NCBI RefSeq assembly: GCF_052857255.1
Contig: NC_135497.1
Coordinates: forward strand, 189,029,326 to 189,093,325
DNA from: Amblyomma americanum
Lineage: Eukaryota > Arthropoda > Arachnida > Ixodida > Ixodidae
Reading direction: 5' to 3'
Length of the DNA stretch: 64,000 nucleotides
Shown: one piece after another, positions 1 through 11,283 of the stretch
Position numbering within the stretch: position 1 is the stretch's first letter
Layout: each line of letters opens with the position of its first letter
Notes under the pieces: generated by a model
Databases searched by the model: none
The model's input: only the letters and a program-made list of their open reading frames with translations
Told to the model about the DNA's origin: nothing
Made by a program: the position numbers and the translations under genes

Positions 1-2925
1 ACGGGATTATTTAAGCTCAGTGGGAGCGGCTTTTGCCTTGCCGTGAATGTAGTCAGGCTGGTGATGATGATAAATATTAACCCGTAACAGGCGCACTCAA
101 GCAGCGGATCACTGCCGACGTGGCGTCGCAAAGTACGGCGGCACAGATCGCGTGAGGGAAGAAGTGAGAGCTGAGGGGAGCGCGGTGGCTGTGTCATGCC
201 GGGTGGAAAAACCGTGCAGGAGGGGTAGCTCGAGCGCGCAACGACATGCCAAGAGAGCAAAGTGATGTGATGGTTGTTCATTGATTACGCCACTTTAACA
301 AGGGTCAGTGGTGGGTACGTAAGCACCCCCGACAACTGCAGAGATGCGACAGGCTGCGCAGTAGCCCTGCCGTACTGGTTCGGCGGGTTACGATGAGCTC
401 AAAAAAGTCCCAGGCAGGCACGCAGACATGTGGTGGCGACGCATCTTCGTTGCGAGAAGGCGCGCTCAGGTAAGTTTGGAGGAACTCCAGACTTCGTGGA
501 CGTGTAATAGCTTAAGGGTGCAGAGTGAGTTCCATTCAGAACGTTTGTTTTCCGGATTTACAAGCAGTCGGCGAAACCGGCTCGGCGAGTACAGGACATG
601 CTGTCTTTCTTCACGTCTAAATGCACTCTTGACACAGGGTCACAAGGTGGGAACGTACTGATTGTGGTCTGTGCACCTCTTTCGCGCGATGCCGAAGTGA
701 GTCTCAAAATGACGTCTTTAAATGATGTCTCGAAATGGTATTTTTTTAGCATTCCAATATACATGAAGTGCGCTAGATTCGCCCGAGAAGGTAACAATAA
801 ACCAGAGTTTACCTGCGACATCTAAGCAGAATACATTATACAAACGGCGACAAAATAAGGCGGGGTACGCGAGCTGCCTGAAACAGGCAGAACTGCATCG
901 CCGCGCTTCTAACGGTGCACTTGTGGCCTTGAGTACTTCATGTACGCATGCGCGTCCTTTCGGGCTCGTAGAAGCGTCTGTTTCTTCGCTTCTGGCGGGC
1001 AAGTTGTTGATATTCAGCGCTAAACGCGAGGACTCGCTGTTTATTAACCACCATTTCATTGCCGCTATTCGACAAGGCAAGGCGAGCGGTGACGCGTGCG
1101 CTGTTCGCTTTGTGGTGAGTAGGTAGTGTTGTGACACTGCCTTCGCCCGGGTTGCCTTATCGTATGAAAAGACAATCTACCCACTTAGCCGACGTCTGGT
1201 GAGTCACGGGGCACCGCTTCTACAGAAAAACCCGCTTGTCACCCCCGTGCGAGACATTTCTGCACCTGCGGAGTGCCACAAAAAAGCCACCAGAGCCCAT
1301 CTCAGACCGGCAGTCACCGAGACCAAGGAACATGGGGGATTTTGTTTTATTTTATATCATGCCGCCGGATTCACGCCGGCGGCATGTGGTTGTTTTAATC
1401 TCTCACAGATGAACACCACAAATGAAAAATATTGGAAAAGAAGTGAAATTTTTAAAATTGCAGTCGATTTAGGCAACTAGGCCGAATGCGGATATGAGCG
1501 CTAGCATGACGTCAATTGTCGGTTGGAGCTACGACCTACTAGGTGGTGCAAGGCTTCCACCTAATTACCACACCCAATTTCTCCTTCCGTTTAGCTACTG
1601 TGAAAGCATCATTCGCATCACGTTCTCCCCCTAACCGCTGCTGCTCATTCCACTTAGCTTGGTGCGCTTAGCAGCGGTGTCGCCTAATTAGCGACCCAGG
1701 TTTTCGCCTGGCGACCACCGGCTACACCTTGGCAAGTAAGCCACCCGGTGGATAGGTGCTGTGGCAGGTGTTGCCATCATTGGGACTTGGGTTGCTTTGG
1801 TTGGGTTGCGACCCAGGTTGCTCTCCCCGAGCAGCCTCTCACGATAAAATGGGCTGTCGAATTACACGGCTGGCAGGTGAGTAGCCTGCCACAAAACCGG
1901 CTTTAGACAGACAGTTAAAACACATAACGCCCAAATGCGAGGAATGGCCACTATAAGTGTTAGCGCACTAACATCTCCTATGCTCCTTGATCTCGGTGAC
2001 TTGGCTTCAGTCATGTATGTCACAACGAGTCCCTCTTTTCATTTCACTTCTCTCACCTCAGAGCAGCGCACGCCGTGCCGCACTACTTCTGTCCAGGTTA
2101 GGTAGACACGTCAACTCCCCCCCCCCCACCCCCACCCCCCCACCCCCCTGCGAGAGCCTGCCGTCACGTGAGCATCCTACGCTGTGGTTTCGTCGAACCA
2201 AGCATGGCCTTTCTTCGATAACCAACGTGGTGCTGCCTGGAGGCTCGAGGCGGTTCCAAGAACCACCGCGCTCGCGTCTGATGTTCACGAAGGTCAAGGG
2301 GAAAAAAGGAAGTCCCCCCAGCTACAGCTCTGGGATAATTTTCAACGTCACGACCCAAAGGCAACGCCCACGAAGAAGCCCTGCTCATTGGCGGAGAAGG
2401 CAGGAACTGCAGACAAAAAGGCTATTTAAGAGCGCCTGACTGCTTCGCCCGTCGTACTTCCCTCATCGTGTCGTTTCATCCTGTACAGCCTTTTTATTTG
2501 GTCAATGATGTAATTAGTGTAAATAGATATGTCTTGTTGATTTACTTCTGAGCCTCCCTTTTCTTATCATCCTATTCTGCGGGGTAACCACTGCTGACTC
2601 GGCTCACAACAGTAGATAATATAGTATATTGTAGCCAGACTGTCCTATGTTCTACAGCGTCCGCCTTTGTTAATAGATTTCACGCCAGTTTTACAGCGCA
2701 GGCCAGCTGAAAATGATAAACGGACCACCCCTGCACCGTCCCGCAGAAGCCGTCGCCACGTCTTGAGAGTTTGCAGTCATGACATCGAGAGTTAGTCAAG
2801 CAAATCGAACACATAAGCACTCCCCGCTCCCTCCACTACTCTTCACTCCCCCTACCTGTTATTGCACACCACCCGTCACTCCCTTTACCCCAGTTTTATG
2901 GTGCAGATCGTCTGCAGGTAAACAG

Positions 2926-2957
<32 letters not shown>

Positions 2958-5789
2958 CAAAAAAACCCACTCTCCCCAGCAGAGACCGTGTCTACGTCAC
3001 ACGAATTCCAGACGGCGAGAATTAGTCAAGGACATCGAACACACTACACATCGTCATCTCTCTCCCCCACCACTCTTGAACTAAATCCCGGTTTCTGACA
3101 TTCCTCCCTTCACTGCCGCTAGTATTTGTCGTCGCTCGCAAGCGGCCATATCTTTTTTTTTTGTTAACCACACGGGACGCATTGCAGTTCATTTTCGCCA
3201 GACACGGTCCACTTACTCTGAAGGAATCGCGTTCACGTGTGACAGCGTCAGTAATATATAAGACTATTCGAGAGGAAAAAAAATGATTTTCGCCTTTATG
3301 GCTTCTTCTTTTCGGGGCACTCGCTCTCATTTGCAGATAAGACGCTCTTTTTAAGCCCACGTAAACGGCAGTGAGGAGAGGCAATAATGCATGCTGCAAC
3401 CGTTCGTTGCCGAGACAGGTGAGATGCGTGTTCTGCCTAATCAACACTTTGCAGCGCCAGCTTCGTCGCCCGTCGTGCCCGCCGAACAGCGCGCACAACA
3501 TGATGGTTAAGAAACAGCCACCCCTCACGCTTAGCATTGCATATCGCCAGCGCGTTCGCCGGAAGCCAGGAAAAAATACGTATGCGAGCAAGGGCAGCAT
3601 TAGATGGCGCGGCGATGCAGTTTTACCAGTTGTTGCGAGCGGTCACGTGGCCCATATTATTTTGTCGCCGGCTGTGCAACATGCGGAGGCAGATGTTTTT
3701 CGCATCAAAATATTTGTAGCAGTGCAATGAAATGAACGTCCTAGAGCCAAATTAGAAGGTATGCAAGCTGTTTCATCGAAGGTGAACAAGAAAAATTATG
3801 GGGGACCCTAAGCAATTCTTATGACGTGTAAATGCGAGAGCAATTGTCCCTGGTTCACTGAGTCAATGAACACCTCAATCGCACTGTGAGTAGGAAGTGG
3901 CGGCGACCTTTCTTTATCTCAAAACCAGCGAATCGTTTAGACTGCGTTGATTTTGAGGGAAAGAAAGGCGCATAACAGGCTCCTTGGGTAAGTAGACACC
4001 TTAGTCGCGCTTTGAGGGTCGTGGCGATGGGGACGCTGGCGGCCTATTGCTCCAGGAGGGGTGAATGGCGTCATTTGCGGGCCGCGTTTCGGCCACGGGT
4101 ATCTGTCGACGGCGGGGTTTTCGTACAATGAGCCAAGTAACGCACCCGCGTTAATGTTTAATAATAGGCTTTTTTAAAGTGTAGCCATGGCCGCCTGAAG
4201 CCTTGTAGTACTAATGTCGGCGGACATCGGAAAACAGGTGAATCGGATTTAGTATAATCATGTCAACTAGCTTCTAGTGGGCAACATTTAAACTATTACA
4301 TATAGGGACTTGGTAGCAATTGCAGATAGCTGGCTGTAGGCATAATAATGGCCCTACGCCTCTTTAGAATTCCGAAAACGCGAATACCTTCGGCTCTGTG
4401 GCTCAAAAAAATTTGGCTTTTGCGCGCGCGTTTCCTTCATAGCGCTTTTTGTCCGATAGCATCGAAGTCTCATCGCAGCAAAAAGCCGGCGTCGACAGTC
4501 TGAAAAAATGCCAGGGCGTTACGTGACGCACCACGCGATCAGCGGAGGCGGCGGCAGCCCTGGCAGCTCCGTGGCGGGCAAGGCGGCACCGCGACAGCCG
4601 GAAGGGGCGCATGAAGCGTGCAGACGCGTGGACACGGCTCCGCGTATGCAGTTGTCATTGAACCGGAAGCAGGACCGACGGGCGTCATAGGGAATCCCCG
4701 CGCTCGTGGACAAGGCTCTGGGCTCTTAATGCTCTGGGCTCTAGGCTCCTAATGTAGAAGGCCACGTGACGCAAGCGTCACGTGGCCTTCTTTCTCCCGT
4801 CTGCTCAGCAGCAGCGGGCAGAGGCGGGCACTGCAGCTGCACGGGTAGGAAAAAGCATTGGGGGCCAACGACGTGCAACGCTTGAAGCACGCACGCAAAT
4901 GCCATTATTTTTGTTAGGCACAGTACCAAAGGTAGAGGCGTTTTTCTAATTCAATAAAGTGATATCGCTCTTACTAACTGCCAGCTACACAGCTCTAATT
5001 GAAAACATCAACCGAAATGTTATCGTTAAAAAGTTGACTATTAGAAATTAGTCAAGTGAGTTTTCTGTTTTCGTCCACAAGTACCGTCGCGAGTAAAAAA
5101 GATTAGCACTAGTGACGTACCACTGGAGCGGTAGATAGCACCGCTCGGCGCTGCGGTTGCGAACACGCCGATAACAAAAGTGCCAGGTGTGTTCGCAAAG
5201 TATGGCGCCGCGCCAGCCGCGAGGTGTTATTTTCACCCCTCCCGTGACGTCACTGTGCTAAATTTTTCTTACTCGCGACAGTACAGGTATTACAATGCCA
5301 CAGATGTCATCTCTATACCTCGGAAAGCTTATATTTAAATATTCTGGGTCACCTTCACTTAAGCAGCCCATATGATGGCCGCCGCAGTATTAATTTATGG
5401 GGCTCCGAGGCACCGTTGCGCTCTCATTGCTGCCGCTTGCTCGCTCCGCACAAAACAACCGCGTTGGTCGGAATCCACCTTTTCAGCCAAATGCTACAAC
5501 GTTGCTCCCTCCATCTTGCTACCCTCCTATTAGCTTCAGATATCGCGTTTCCTGTGCTGCCGATATGAGTGGCAAACAGTCCGTTTGCGCTCAGACTACA
5601 TAATGCTAGCGCAAGCGCATACAGAGACGAAGAGAAACATAGCCGACGACATAAAACTGCTAACTTTTAGTCTTTCTGGGTTAAATTTCTGCAGTATGTG
5701 TAGATTACGTGTCATACTTTATGGAAACACGAGAAGTGGTTCGAAACGCTCTGAAAAATCTTCTGCAGAGAGTGTATAAATCTCTCAAT
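1..5789. other. Repeat-rich non-coding stretch, no confident exon
   Basis: No ORF here shows a recognisable domain, and none has both a good acceptor and a good donor. The longest ORFs are low-complexity or antisense shadows. Visible structure: long C runs at about 2117-2150 and 2926-2956, a perfect hairpin at 4756-4791, and a dispersed repeat present in opposite orientations near 840-930 and 3590-3700. It is probably upstream intron or 5' flank of the Sushi gene whose first visible exon is at 6926. Earlier exons, including any signal-peptide exon for that gene, are not seen. Confidence 0.5.
4756..4791. repeat. Perfect 17-bp inverted repeat with 2-nt loop
   Basis: AGAAGGCCACGTGACGC is followed by AA and then its exact reverse complement. 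Each arm contains a CACGTG E-box. It could be a cruciform or hairpin, a pair of bHLH-type sites, or the core of a small foldback element. The function is not known. Confidence 0.8.
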
Positions 5790-6253
5790 CTTTACTTTCT
5801 CTCCTCATGAACGCCTGAGCCAAACAATACACCTCTACACGCAACTGAGAATCTGCAATCGCACGCGAAAGTAGGCGAGGCCTTCCCGGCTACTCTTTCA
5901 TGCTCGCGCCCTCCTCTGTCGCATGCTCCTGCGTAATTCTGCTCAGATATGGCCATTGGTTAGATTCTTTCAGGCGCCACGCAGCTACCATGGCGGCGTC
6001 CAGTCTGCATGCAGCGACGCTTCGGCGGGTCAGGAAGCTCTGCTCTCCGGGCTTCCCGGCACCAGCAACACCGACCTTTGAGCATGCAAAAGTGACGAGA
6101 GGCGAGGGAAAGGCGCGAGGACGCTGACGTTAAAATTTTAACTGCAGATAACTAAGCTTCTATAAAACGCATTAAAGAAATTCGTGCTAAAAAATATTCC
6201 TGAAGTTCCGTCCCTTAACATCCCACGAATACCGCACCTTTCCGAGAGCCCCT
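5790..6253 (-). mobile_element. MITE copy, same family as 33823-34447 (minus orientation, one end missing)
   Basis: The reverse complement of this stretch matches the element at 33823-34447 in blocks. These include the segment with tctttcatgctcgc, the block with gataactaagcttctataaa and the terminal GAGCCCCT. The right end abuts TTAA (6254-6257), as in the other copy. No matching left terminus was found, so this copy looks truncated. It is non-coding. The TTAA flank resembles piggyBac-type target sites, but no transposase is present. Confidence 0.6.
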
Positions 6254-6258
6254 TTAAA

Positions 6259-6389
6259 CCGGCTCTTAACGCGGAGAAAAGGAGGTTTTACCGAGGAGTA
6301 GGATTGCAGCTTCAGGCTCCTCCTTTCGAGCTCTCGCTCCTTTTTTCCGCTCCACAGTGAAACCGACTTTTCCTCGTGTTAAGAGCCGG
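6259..6389. mobile_element. Small foldback/MITE-like element
   Basis: CCGGCTCTTAAC at the left end and GTTAAGAGCCGG at the right end form a perfect 12-bp terminal inverted repeat around about 107 bp of non-coding DNA. It lies directly against the MITE copy that ends at 6253. The family is unknown. Confidence 0.55.
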
Positions 6390-6676
6390 ATTCTCGTTTC
6401 CCTTTAACTATACCGATACTGCACATGGCAATGAACGAACATTTTTTTTTCTGTAATTCACACACAGCAGCCCAAGTGTAAACGATCAGCAAAATTTTGA
6501 TCGCTCGTCAGCATTAGCACAAGGTCTATTGCGTCACACACCGCTCTCATTTCACTGTTGAGTGCAATGCTTCTTTCCAGACAGCGTTAGCAGTGGAGTA
6601 CTGAGAGCAGATCTGGAATTGAGGCGTATCTTTGTATAATGATGATCTAAATCAAAGCTGCTTTTGTGACGGGCGC

Positions 6677-6818
6677 GTACAGTGCATCAAAGGGACGAAG
6701 ACACAAGTAAGGAAGACACAAGAGACACACGAGCGCTGACTTACAGCGGAATTTGTAAGACAGCGCTCGTGTGTCTCTTGTGTCTTCCTTGTGTCCTCGT
6801 CCCCTTGGTGCGCTGTAC
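6677..6818. repeat. Snap-back palindrome, arms about 60 bp
   Basis: The left arm, from GTACAGTGCATCAAAGGGAC, is nearly complementary to the right arm ending in GTGCGCTGTAC. The arms share the motif AGACACAAGAGACACACGAG. The unpaired loop is about 22 nt. The arms differ by a few substitutions and a small indel, so it is an old or tolerant hairpin. The class is unknown. Confidence 0.8.
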
Positions 6819-6925
6819 TCTTCCGTCATGACAAACAAGCAGGCCCAAACTGCCGCGTTATTTCTTTATGAGGTTACGTTTCTGAGACCTTTATTTCTTT
6901 CTTTTCTTTTTCTCTATTACGCCAG

Positions 6926-7210
6926 CACAATTTTGGTGTCCCCCCCTCTCAAGCAAGTCTCAAGGCCTGCGAATGGAGCGAAGGACTGCACGCAGCTACC
7001 ACTTCACATGTATGGAGGGGTACCAAATAGTGGGAGAACCTGACCTGCACTGTCAAAAGCACGGATGGAGCGATCCCATTCCGAAATGCGAGCCCATATC
7101 CGGAGCCTCAAATATTAATGGCACCTCGCACCAAACTGAGCAGACTGAGGCCCAGACGGCGCACCCGGCAGGACCATCGGGTGCAACCTTATCGACTCCG
7201 GAAAGAACTG
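6926..7210 (+). CDS. Sushi (CCP) domain exon 1 of 3 visible; secreted-type protein
   Basis: The exon codes one complete CCP/Sushi module. It opens with CPPL, followed by FTCMEGYQIVGEPDLHC, and closes with GWSDPIPKC. That gives four cysteines in the C1-C3, C2-C4 pattern, plus the conserved Trp before the last Cys. After the domain comes a Ser/Thr-rich linker with Asn-Gly-Thr, a potential N-glycosylation site. The acceptor is a strong pyrimidine tract ending gccag at 6925, and the donor is G|GTGAGT at 7211. Both boundaries are phase 1, which is classic for shuffled CCP exons. CCP modules usually mediate protein-protein binding outside the cell, as in complement regulators, adhesion proteins and selectins. 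The partner is unknown. In-frame joining to 19695 gives a Glu codon (G|AA). Earlier exons, including a signal peptide, must lie upstream or outside the window. Confidence 0.85.
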
Positions 7211-9152
7211 GTGAGTGACATGCCAGGCAGCGGTATACGCAGGGGAAAGAAATAACCAAGACCACAAACACCCACATGACTCGCTGTAGCGCACGCCAGT
7301 ACACGTGACTGAGAGGTGGCCGTGGTAATGATGTTCGCACGCATTACAGGCGCATCCTCTTTAATCAAATGATCTGAGGTGCAAATCGGTGCATAGCTTA
7401 GAGGAGACGAAGCGCAAAAGAAACAAATGACAGCACACAGGCGAGGAAAAGCGATGGGACATGCGCATGTGACATCGTTTTTTCCCTGTTTGTGTTCTGT
7501 GATTTTTTTTGCGCTTCCTCTCCTCCAGGCTATGCATCCTACACATATTTCGTACGTGGTACACATCGCAGGGTAGAAAAAAATGTCATTTAGTAGTAAG
7601 GGCTTGCGTACCAGTTATAGCTGGTTCAAGCCCTAGCTGGTGGGACCGCTATGTGGATTGACTGTGTGAGATTTAACGGCGTGAATAGCAACGTCTGCAA
7701 GATTGTTTCGATGAGGCCATCTCGGATGATGGATGCGACGTCAAGTTAAAGAAAACAAATTACCACACCTCGGTCGGCTCATTAGGTTCTGAATGTGCCG
7801 CATCGCCGCTTGACGGACGTGGTACTCCGCTTCTTTCTGCAACACTTTTTCCAAAATAAAACAGCTTCCGGAGTCTCGCGGGGTATAGACAAACAACTCG
7901 CGAATGCGAATATTTCAAAGCCTGCGCGTCGCTTGAGGTTATAAACATTTTCGTTGATGCCCGGAGAGTAGTTCTCCACTTTTCCAAGCTATTCGCCAGA
8001 AGGAATTAGTAGGCGCCGCGCTGCATTCGGTGCTCCTCCGCTCCTAGCTGGTTGGCGACAAGTAACAGAGCGCCTACGGCGGGCGAAAGCGCGAGGTGTA
8101 TGGGGAGAAACTAATCATCCACAGTTCACAACTTCTGAGCCGGTACAGTACATCCGATTGTTAGTGCAAGATAAAAACGACGCGATGCACGACGCGATGC
8201 AGCTTTTCCACATGACGAACCTTGTGATGTGCTTCCTATTTTCACCGAGCGGCGTCACTTCGGAGACCACAAAAATTAACACGTAAGTCATATATATCTG
8301 CTCGGAATAATACGAATGCGATCCGAAAGCTGCACCAGCGCATGCATAGACGTTTTCGTCGAGCTCTAACCGAAATTTACGCTTACTCTGCTAAGCTATA
8401 AATAAATCAATTTGCTCCTTGTTTTACAATTTACATTCATATGTGCCCATTCTGCTTGATAGGAGTGGCATTTGGTGGGGTATTTGCTGTGTTCGCCAGT
8501 TTATGATCGAGGTACAGTGGGAAAATTAAAATAATCTGCGAAATAACACTTCGTTTTAAAACGACACAAGTGAAAAAGTACGCGTCGTGCGTGCTACTTC
8601 TACCTGAATCTGGTGCTGCTTCAAACGTCGTGCGTTTAGCGGCACGCTGTGAACGCCGAAGGCGACTGTCGACAGCTCTTGGAGCGAAGCACCACTTCTC
8701 GCATGCAGAGCTGAAGGTCAAATCTGTTCCTGAAATGACCTCGAACGGGAAGCGCGCCGCCGCCACAGCTGTGCGCTTCGCAGTCACGTCCGCGGCTACG
8801 CCGACCGTCGCTCCAACGGTTCGCTCTTGCCAGTTGTGTCACGTGGTTCACCCGCTGACTAGCTCTTGCTAGATAAAAGGGCAACGCTCACCGCCTAGAT
8901 AACGCGAGAGGGACAATCGGGGAGGGCTGCTGCTCCTGGCCCTACGGGGCTGGGAACTTGGAGAGCCCGCGCTGCTTGTGGCGGGTGTCCTCTTGCAACC
9001 AGGTGTATCTGTTGTTCATGCCGTCGTCGCCCTTGCCGCTTTCGCCATCTGAACGATCGCTGTTGCGAGGCGCGTCTCCTTTCTCTTTCCTCCTCTCTTT
9101 GCCCTCGCTCCCCTATTCTCTAACTTCTCTATCCGCATGAGACAGCGGAGGT

Positions 9153-9581
9153 GGCTCAATATAGAGCCAGTTGGAAGGCCCGTGCAATAACAACAGGGTT
9201 ATACATAGCACCTAACACCTTCGTCGTGGACACCCTGGATGTTGTGGCTACGTGTATGCACTACTACCAGCACAGAGACTGCCCTATACTACTCTTCGGA
9301 GACCAACAAAACTGAGCCTAGTTTCCCATTTAAGATGGAAGAATTCGACTTTGGTCTGCCTCTCGCCTACGACCTTGCGGTGTCAACCACTGAGTGGAAC
9401 ACTGCCTTAGACTTGGTGTTCTACAAGTTTCCGCCTGCAAGTGACCTGGAAATTAAGTTTCCCGAATTGAAACTCTGGGAAACTACTTCGAGCACCATAA
9501 GACTGTCTTTACCTTACTTTGCAGAAAAAACCAAGACTTGCCAAGTGTAAACAGTAAAGAATAACTATGTGCTGCAATAAA
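9153..9581 (+). pseudogene. Unidentified exon-like coding remnant with poly(A) signal
   Basis: A long pyrimidine tract (about 9080-9140) precedes an open frame of about 58 codons, which ends in a stop after 'FGDQQN' near 9318. A second frame (9239-9550) then continues with ordinary amino-acid composition, for example EEFDFGLPLAYDLA and YKFPPASDLEIKFPELK. It ends at a TAA followed by AATAAA at 9576. Read together, these look like the last exon of a gene, or a 3'-truncated processed copy, broken by one frameshift. I do not recognise the family. It lies on the same strand inside the Sushi gene intron and is not needed for that gene's frame. It could be an unknown retroelement tail. Confidence 0.3.
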
Positions 9582-10771
9582 CATGAGCGCAGGCCTAACT
9601 GTGTGTAACCTCGTTTATCCGAGCTGCCGCTCCCTGTAACCTGGCTCAGCTGAGTTGAGCCACAGCAATTTTTTGTCTCTTTTTTGCGCGAAGTGATGCT
9701 CGCGACGTTGTCCGGGCGATTAGCAACTGAAAATGGCCCCCTGCGTTCAACTTCCCCTCCCAGAAAGCGGAATACCGCGCCTAAACTTAGGCTGAGAGCA
9801 CGACAGAATATGAACGAGTTGCAGGCGTTACTCGATTCTTTCACTGTTCGTCACGTGACCGGGCAACGATGCAGATTAAGAGACGCGAACTAACTGATTA
9901 CATTTCAATGCAGAAACAGAATGGTAGCTACGAAGCCGATCCGTCCTCGAACTTGTCTTGCTTGTCGGCCCCTGCCCGTTGCTTTCAGGCCTGACTGCAA
10001 TAAACTTAAGCAAACTTAAGCCGCTTCCTTTCTTCTGCATTGCGGCTTAGGCAACCGCACCACAATTTATCGGCACGTCGTGAATTATGCCCCCCCCCCC
10101 CAAAAAAAAAAAAACAAGCATGGCGAGCCCAATGCGGACGGTCCCGCCTTCCGCCTACACAACGAATGTCACTACTGACGCCAGCGCCACCGCATCTCCT
10201 TCACGTCACGGCCCGACGCTTGTCTATAGAGATGTCGGCACCAGTATACAGTACCAGGAGAACTCCCTCACCGGCCGGGTCCCGGTACGCAGCTCTCGCA
10301 CTCACAACAACCATGTCTGGCTCCAGTGACGGTGAGCTGCGAATTTATCACCCGCGGTGTTCGCTTCCTCCGCCTTCCGAGAAGCGCGATGTCTTCCCTC
10401 TGGAATGCCGGTGAAACAAGCTGTGAGGCGGGCGACGCGCCCGCGCAGCCAGGCGAGAATATCGGCCACCGGCAGTGCAGAGCTAGACAGTTTGCATAGA
10501 AAAAGATGTTTATTAATTACTTCACAGCCAAAGCAGACCACGCGCTTGAGGAACAGAGGTCCAGCGGTGAGTGTCTTGGAGTTTGGACGGAGCAGCGGCT
10601 GTGCACGGCCGCACGTTGAACCTTTCTTCGTTTCCGCACCTGCTCAGCGTTTATGCCCTCACTGAAAGCCACTCACATCCGCGATCGGAATAACAGCTGT
10701 ACAACAACAATTCCAAGTTGGGCGCCACTGCCAGCAAAAGAACTCAAAGAACGGTACGTTCCCTCCTGTAA

Positions 10772-11283
10772 AGGCGCGCTCACACTAGCGGGAAGCTTCC
10801 CGCGCCGGCACAGCGTCAACGTCGACGCTGCCTCGCAGCTCCTCAGAATGACGCTCACACTGCGCGCGTTTTCTCGCTGCGGTTGTCTTGGAATGTGGAG
10901 AGAGGAGGCGCTGAGGGAGGACCCGAACAAGCAGAAAGAGAAGGGAATAGTCACGTGACACTAGAGAAGACTGGAAAGCGTACCCTGCTAGCTCCCCTCC
11001 CGTCGCCCTGGCAAAGCAGCCGCCGAGTGCCCGGCCGGCCGGCCGGCCGGCCGGACGCGCGCAGCCTCCGCCGACGGGGTCACTGAACTGGGACCGACGT
11101 CACGGTTCACGGTCGGCGCCCATTGGCTGTTCTGGTCACCGGCACGGGAAAAATAGGTACCGAACCCATCGCTCCGCGGGACGGCAGAGCAGGCTGTCCG
11201 CGGGAGAAAAACCGGCTTGCGCGGGAAGCGGCACGCGGGAAACGTCCAGCGTTGCGCGTTTTCCCGCTAATGTGAGCGCGCCT
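10772..11283. mobile_element. 512-bp MITE with 23-bp TIRs and TAA target duplication
   Basis: The left end AGGCGCGCTCACACTAGCGG pairs with the right end across 23 bp with one mismatch (CACAC versus CACAT). TAA flanks both sides (10769-10771 and 11284-11286). TWA target duplications are typical of PIF/Harbinger elements, so this is a candidate non-autonomous Harbinger-type MITE. Its TIR does not resemble that of the Harbinger element at 52542, so it would need a different source transposase. The interior is GC-rich, has no ORF of note, and includes (CCGG)n at about 11033-11055. Confidence 0.75.

Noticed and set aside
2107..2160. Proline-rich ORF across a poly-C tract
   Set aside because: Low-complexity artefact. 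No flanking coding signal.
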